Origin: Cryptomeria japonica
Taxonomy: Eukaryota; Streptophyta; Pinopsida; Cupressales; Cupressaceae
Direction: 5' to 3'
Assembly (NCBI RefSeq): GCF_030272615.1
Contig: NC_081411.1
Span: 181,868,977 to 181,932,976 of the forward strand
DNA length: 64,000 bases
The position numbers and the translations under genes were made by a program. Positions 58,357-64,000 of the stretch are shown one piece after another. The notes under the pieces were generated by a model, which was given only the letters and a program-made list of their open reading frames with translations, made no database searches and was not told the origin of the DNA. Every line of letters begins with the position of its first letter. Position 1 is the stretch's first letter.

Positions 58357-61300
58357 ATGGCATCCACCTCTGCACTTGAATATATAGCAAACCCTACTGT
58401 AGTCGAGGTTATAAAATGCCCTAGGCCTGTATTTCAACTAGTTCCCGAGATAGCAAAAAAAGATGACAATATAGGTGCTTTTTCCCAAATTCCAAAAGGA
58501 ATTGTTTATGCTGAAGACCCTAGAATATACATCCATTGCAACATAGAGGAATTAGGAGATGAAGAAATCAAAACCATGTATAAATCTATCATATGTGATG
58601 ATTCCAGAAATATAAAACCAGAACATAAAATTGTTGAAACCCTAGGATTTACTGAAATCCTCTGCATTCCTGAATTTCCCAAGGATGTGATTAGGATAGT
58701 TTTGAGCAGGGTACATGGTGAATTTCTCTGGTTAGATGCAATTCACAAAATTACTGAGCTGTGAAATCTGTCATAGGGTTACCTTCCAACGATAAAAGAC
58801 CAAACAAGACTAAAAAGGTCTCAAATGACCTAGTAACAAAACTAACTGGTGCAACATCTGACAAAAGGTCCTTGAGAGTCAATGATGTAACCGACACAAA
58901 TATAAGATTCATCAGCATGATTTTAGGGTATAAAGCAACTCATGCTAATAGACTTAACTCAGTTTCTAGTTTATGCATAAAGAGTGCACATGATATGGTT
59001 AAGGTTATTGCGAAGATTGATGTCTGTGAGTGGTTAAAAGATGAATTGATTGATGACTTAGGCAAAATCAAGAAGGATAAGAAAGGAACTTTTAGGTTTG
59101 GTAATCTACTTGTATGCTTAATGCTACACATAACCAAATAGGTTCCTGGTATAGGCCATAAAGAGCTTGGATTTGATATACTAGTAGGGAAACAGTTAAG
59201 AGACCTATTTAATAACATGGGTGAAGACAAAGAAAAGAATATCCATGACTATTTTCAAGCACTAAAAGCAAGAATGAACAAAAGAATCAGACTGTCACAG
59301 AAAATAGTTAGCAAATACAAGGATGAAATATGTTTTGTGATAAAAAAGGATGAGATCTGGATGGAAGCAGTAATCCCAAGAACAGTTTGGGTTATTGAGA
59401 TGGGTTATGAGACCGATGATCATATCATTGAGACTTAAGCAAAAGCCCTTCTTGAAGCACCTAGGGAACCAAAGGAAGAAGTATTCGGTAGTGTTGAGTC
59501 GATTGAAAACCAAATTCAATCTAAGAAGAGAGTGAAAAAGGTTGAAGCAGTTGTGAGAAGATGATCTAGGGAGGCAAAGGCAATAAAAGAAGATGTACTT
59601 AAGAAAACTGGCATCACTAAGGATGAGTTAGGAACACTACAACCTGAAACTCACCTATCACTGGTAGCAACTTCTTCAAAGAATGACATGCCAGCAACTT
59701 TCAAAAGAGTTGTAAGGAAAAGGGATCCTTCACCAGCATCCACACCTTCACCTAGAAGAACTAGACAGAAACAATAGGAAGTCAGGTCATTGGTTAAGAA
59801 AACTACACCAAAGAAAAAGCTGACACCCAAGAAGAAGAAGAGGACTCAACAAAACATGGCCCCTCTTGACAAACTGCTAAATAAAATTACAGAGGAAGGG
59901 AAACTAAAGAATATAAAGAAACTATATGATACTTTTACAGCAGATGAAAAAGAACAAGTGGAAAACAGTGTTATTTTGCACATGGACATGTATAAAAAGT
60001 TTTTATTATAAGTAGTAGATGAAATACCAGATCAACTATTTAATAGACTGGAAGCAAGAAGACAAGCTGTGGTAGAGCTTGACAAGAAAATCAAAATAGA
60101 AAAGTTACTTGTTGTTTACCCAGTAAACTCACCCAAGGAAATAGATGACCTAATTGTAGAAGCCAACTAGTCAGTATTCTCCACTGCACACTGGCATATT
60201 GCTTTAATGGTTGGAAGAGTCAATGAGGTAACTGAGGAAACATAAAATGCATGGGATATATTCCTAGTTGAAAAAGAAAAACAAGAAGAGTACAGGAACC
60301 CCAAATCAATAAAGGTATACCAGAAGGAGAGAGACAAAGGAAAAGGAAAGGTTGGTGGACCTCTGAGCATCAAGGTAAAGGATAACTTACTCTCGTCGCC
60401 TCTGATTACATCACCGGTAATAACAACTACTGAAGATCAATCGATAGTTGAGAGTATGGATATAAAGGATACAAATCCTAATCCCGAGGTACTATACATA
60501 GTTAATGTTGATACTCAAATAGTCAACATTGTGGTAGACAAGGATACAACCGGTAAAACTGACATGGCTAGTGAGCCACCAGTATCAGACAAAGGTAAAC
60601 CAACAAATAATGTCATAGGGCAACAAGCAGAAACTCAAACAGAGCAACAAACAGGGCAACAGATAGAAACACAAACCGAGACACAAGCTGAGCAATAGGC
60701 TTCAGAGCAGCAACAGACAAATACAGAATCTGTGCCACCGGCAACTGGTGAACAAGGAAAACCACTAACAAAGGAAATGGAAACACAAGAAGACCTACCA
60801 GAGGTCACTACTAGCAAGGATAGTGCTCCCACTAGTGGAATTCAGAATATTGATTCCTCCTCAGCAAGTTACAAATATACAAATGTAACTGAAGTACTTT
60901 TGGACTCCATCAAAAGGATAACTGATTGTAGTTCACTGGCTTATAAAGCTATAGATGATACAATCCTAGTTTTAAAAATGATAGCTCCCAACTGTAACAT
61001 AGATAACAAGGATTCTTTAAGTCAACTTGACACCTTGTCAAAGTACATTACTAAGAACACAATAATGGTTGACCAAATAAAGGAAGATGCACTCAAAGAG
61101 AAGTTGGAAAAAGAAAAAGAAAAATTCTTTGAAGATCAAATAAAGAAGTGTGCCAGAGAATTTCACATACTTATACCGGAACTATGCAACTCATTAAAGG
61201 AATTAAAAACTCTGTACAAAGATACTTGCAAGAAAAACTTTTTGACAGTAGACTTAGATAAGAAAATGAGCAAGGTACAAGATGAAATCAATAAACTTGC

Positions 61301-61622
61301 ATACAGTTTTGTTAACTCACCTAATACATTATCAGTTTTTGAACAAAAGATAACAAGTTTTGAGGAAGAGTTACTTAAGCTAGGAAGAGAAAAGGACATA
61401 ATAGTAGATAAGGCAAAGAATTTGAGACTAAGACTAAGTCCAAGATTGGACTATCTAGCATTCATGCGGAAGGAAATGTCTGAGGCACTAGTACAGGGAC
61501 AGAGAACACTGACAAAGCATATGCAACACCTCACTGGTACAGTTCAAAGAATAGAGACAACAATAAAGGATAGCAAGAAGTTTATGGAGAGTATAAACTT
61601 GATTTTGGCAGATCTTTTTTAA
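58357..61622 (+). pseudogene. Long coiled-coil ORF of the non-autonomous element
   Basis: 58357-58764 (MASTSALEYIANPTVVEVIK) continues with one frame change near 58760 into a single frame to 61622, broken by about eight stops (59139, 59436, 59562, 59775, 60009, 60168, 60243 and 60696). Roughly 1,090 residues in all. Features: a basic Lys-rich part (about 59780-59850), a Gln/Thr repeat (ETQTEQQTGQQIETQTETQA, about 60630-60690) and a helical C-terminus (60880-61620) with heptad-like Leu/Lys/Glu. No enzymatic motif. The function is unknown; that the frame is preserved over 3 kb suggests it was recently coding. Confidence 0.65.
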
Positions 61623-61831
61623 ATTGTAACCACCCAGTTACAAGGTTGAGTGAGACTACAACTCTACTGACATCTTGACAACCTTTGTCATTGATGCCAA
61701 AGGGGGAGTAGTAGTATGAGAAAATAACTGATAGAAGACTCATCTACTTAGGGGGAGTTTCACACATTTTTGGATTACAAATTTTGGACTACACATTTTT
61801 GGATTTTCTCATGAGTGTTGCCATCAATGCC

Positions 61832-61842
61832 AAAGGGGGAGA
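61832..61842 (+). other. Polypurine tract of the non-autonomous element
   Basis: AAAGGGGGAGA just before the 3' LTR. A similar word, CCAAAGGGGGAG, occurs earlier at about 61700. Confidence 0.75.
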
Positions 61843-61843
61843 T

Positions 61844-62637
61844 TGTTGGCATATGTGCACTCCAATGAGACATTGAAGGTGATTGAAGGTTTTGTCATTG
61901 ATGGCAACCTTACAATCCTATGGCACCAAAAAGGCATTACACCGGTATTAGCAGATCAGACTCTACACTGGCACTCAAACTACCAGCATCAGCAGAGAAA
62001 GGAAGCATACCGGCACAGAGGCTGACATGATTTTTGTTATATTATATTTTGTTTATTATTGTAAAAAATTTGTAAGCCGACTAGGTATCATTGTAAAATG
62101 ACTCTTATATATAAAAGATCATTGTAGGACATCTGATAAGATATGGTAGAATGTAATTAGGCGAAATAAGGTAGACCTATTATGCGAATCATAGGATAAG
62201 GGTTTATATAAGAAGCAGAGCAGAAACCGATACTGGATCTGGCATTATAGATGCTATTCTAAAGTAGTACAAGATACTGGATTTGTATAATCCATTATTG
62301 TAAGTCAGTGAGACTTCCCATTGAGCAATCAGGTCTAGGCACTTGGCCTTCCTGCATGTGCAGGCCCCTCTTGTAAGTAATATTCTCTTATTAGCCAATA
62401 AGTGAATATTGTGAGTCACAAATCCCACTGAGGTTTTTCCCACACCAAGTTTCCTCATTAAAATTTTGTATTATGGTGTGTTTCTTATGTGGTTGCTTTC
62501 ATTTCTGTTTATTACATTATTTCTTGCTTACCGGTACACTATTATAATATGCTCTACATGTTTTAAGTTAGGAAATTCAACTCACCAGTTAGATACTGAT
62601 TCACCCCCCTCTCTCAGTATCTGTGGGAATCCTAACA
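61844..62637 (+). repeat. 3' LTR of the non-autonomous element
   Basis: 794 bp; longer than the 5' copy because of small insertions near 61950-61970. Same TATA box. Followed by GTCAA. Confidence 0.92.
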
Positions 62638-62642
62638 GTCAA

Positions 62643-62766
62643 GTTGTTGAAGAATCAAGGAAAACCGAAGACCAAAGAGCTATGGACAATGACTACTACT
62701 GATCATGAAGCAATACTGGATACTCTTAAGCAAAGAGATGACCCTTCAGGCATACTTGAGGAGTAA
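62643..62766 (+). pseudogene. C-terminal tail of the split transposase
   Basis: After the GTCAA duplication an open frame continues in phase from the sequence left of the LTR element and reads to a stop at 62764-62766 (ELWTMTTTDHEAILDTLKQR). It is the last 40 or so residues of the pseudogene that starts at 53266. Confidence 0.6.
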
Positions 62767-64000
62767 TTCTTTAATGGTCCCTTATTTTTTTTATCATGCA
62801 TTTCATTTCAAACAATGGTCATTAAACCTTAATGTTCAAGTTTGTTATGTGTATGTTAAAGATGTGTTCAAAATGCAGGTCTATTGATGAACGTTTTATT
62901 TTGGCAACATAGTTTTTGCATGCACATAGTGGGTACACTCGATATAATTGGAAGGGATGTATTTTTGCAACATGACTTATTATCATACATTTGATGAGAT
63001 TTACAATTTTTGCTATTAGACAACACTATTTGACAATTTTTGATTGTATAATTAACACAAACCCTTTATGCTCATGCAGGTCTTTTTTGATGATATACAA
63101 CAGTATCGCATTATAATTTTTGTGTCAACATACTGGGTTCTCTTGATATAATTTGAAGGGACATATTTTTATGGTATATAATCCCACCTTTTCATTTATT
63201 ATCATGCATTTCAGTTGAAGTGATTATCATAAAGCCTTTATGTTCATCCATGCATTTTATGTGTAGACTAACAATTCTTAAAAATACAGGTTCATGCTAG
63301 ATCATTCATCATTGATTAGTTTACTCTTGGTGATGGTACATATTCCTTTGTACATTAATGAGATTCAATTTTGTGCATAAACACTAAGTCAAGTGAATGT
63401 ATTGCTATTTAGAAATGACCATATCTACCATCATCTTCAACCATGTAGAGAAATGCAATGAGAAGGGCTTTAATCAACATGCATCTTTCTTCAAAGTTAT
63501 GCTTGTATACTTTGCAGAGAAACTGGTAAGTTTCGTAATTATACAATCTTGTACATCTTAAAAATGTTTCAAATGATCTATTTATAATTTGACAAAATAA
63601 TTTGTATTAAGTGTTATAATTTGTTTCTTGTAGCACATTCATTCCGCATAAAATGGTTGCTTATTTTGGTCTTCATTTATATGCAGGCATTGTTGTATGT
63701 AATCTTTTCTCTTAGCACATGAGGATGTCTAATGCAGATGGAGTGGGATGTTGTATTTGTATATGGATGTAAATTTATGTTACTTTGTTATGATGATATA
63801 CAATGTCCATGAGCAAATTGGTTTAGTTATATTGATGATATACAATGTATCTGTACATGAGTACATTCGTGTAGTTGTACTGATAATGAAAAAAAATCAT
63901 GTTTGCATATCCCTTCATGGATGTCACATGCAAGTGTAATGATAATTATGTGTATACAATACATGGAAATATTGATGATCATTATGTGTCTACAGTGTAA
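62767..64000. other. AT-rich 3' flank with degenerate repeats, no gene
   Basis: No frame above 65 codons with recognisable content. A block with TTATCATGCATTTCA, then TTTATGTTCA and AAATGCAGGT, appears at about 62795-62885 and 63195-63295, and more weakly at 62980-63085. GATGATATACAATGT recurs near 63793 and 63834. It may be the 3' part of the same DNA transposon; no inverted terminus was found. Confidence 0.45.

Larger units (their letters stand above)
56056..62637 (+). mobile_element. Large non-autonomous LTR retrotransposon
   Basis: LTRs at 56056-56823 and 61844-62637, both starting TGTTGGCATATG and ending AATCCTAACA. Target duplication GTCAA at 56051-56055 and 62638-62642. A tRNA-Met-like primer site and a polypurine tract are present. 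The 5-kb interior encodes a zinc-knuckle protein and a long coiled-coil protein but no protease, integrase, RT or RNase H on either strand. It needs enzymes from another element, probably copia-like because of the primer site. It interrupts the transposase pseudogene. Confidence 0.9.

Noticed and set aside
58761-61622. Stops in the non-autonomous ORF2 as proof of C-to-T deamination
   Set aside because: Every TAG, TAA or TGA is one C-to-T step from CAG, CAA or CGA, so without an intact relative the pattern proves nothing.
1-64000. tRNA, rRNA or microRNA genes
   Set aside because: No cloverleaf with A and B boxes or rRNA core was noticed; hairpins found are explained by the DRM foldbacks and the AT palindromes.

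Overview
The window is nuclear DNA of a land plant with a large, repeat-rich genome. A gymnosperm such as a conifer is my guess from the style of the repeats, but no single base proves it. I see no intact host gene. Almost everything is transposable elements nested inside one another, with fragments of two host genes (a DRM-type DNA methyltransferase and an alpha-glucan phosphorylase) carried by one of them.

Layout. (1) An old, decayed Ty3/gypsy element on the minus strand ('G1') is the backbone from about 1.6 kb to 47.8 kb. Its domains, read right to left, are gag (47.6-46.8 kb and 30.7-29.7 kb), protease (11.7-11.2 kb), an extra RNase H (11.2-10.9 kb), a linker, RT, RNase H and integrase (4.0-1.6 kb). 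Three younger elements split it. (2) Copia element A (3979-10519, plus) keeps gag and protease, but its pol is replaced by unrelated sequence. (3) A CACTA-type DNA transposon (11701-29736, TSD TGA, ends CACTA/TACTA) holds a 3.2-kb inverted repeat made of DRM methyltransferase sequence, two smaller DRM foldbacks, a phosphorylase fragment with an intron, and a nested full-length copia element B (18394-25022, minus, TSD TTTTC). (4) A 16.1-kb Tat-lineage Ty3/gypsy element (30705-46837, plus, TSD CTAAT, 758-bp LTRs) has gag-PR-(G-patch)-RT-RNH-second RNH-INT in one frame with many in-frame stops. Between pol and the 3' LTR it carries a separate antisense gene for a plant mobile domain (PMD) protein, with its own TATA box and an intron. 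A solo LTR of a related family lies at 72-857.

Right part. 48.6-51.5 kb holds a decayed minus-strand ORF of unknown family. 52.4-52.9 kb is a microsatellite-flanked array of palindromes. 53.3-62.8 kb is a broken DDE-like transposase gene of an unassigned DNA transposon, split by a 6.6-kb LTR element (56056-62637, TSD GTCAA) that has four zinc knuckles and long coiled-coil ORFs but no protease, RT or integrase. It is therefore a large non-autonomous element. 62.8-64.0 kb is AT-rich with no gene.

How it fits together. Most young insertions have perfect target-site duplications, so the order of events can be read: G1 first, then copia A, CACTA and Tat into G1, and copia B into the CACTA. The most interesting system is the CACTA element with long hairpins of a DRM methyltransferase, the enzyme family that carries out RNA-directed de novo DNA methylation. 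Transcription from either side would make double-stranded RNA matching a host silencing gene. That function is an inference. The second is the Tat element whose sense leader and antisense-gene intron share arrays of one CGCGTCTGTGT-like motif.
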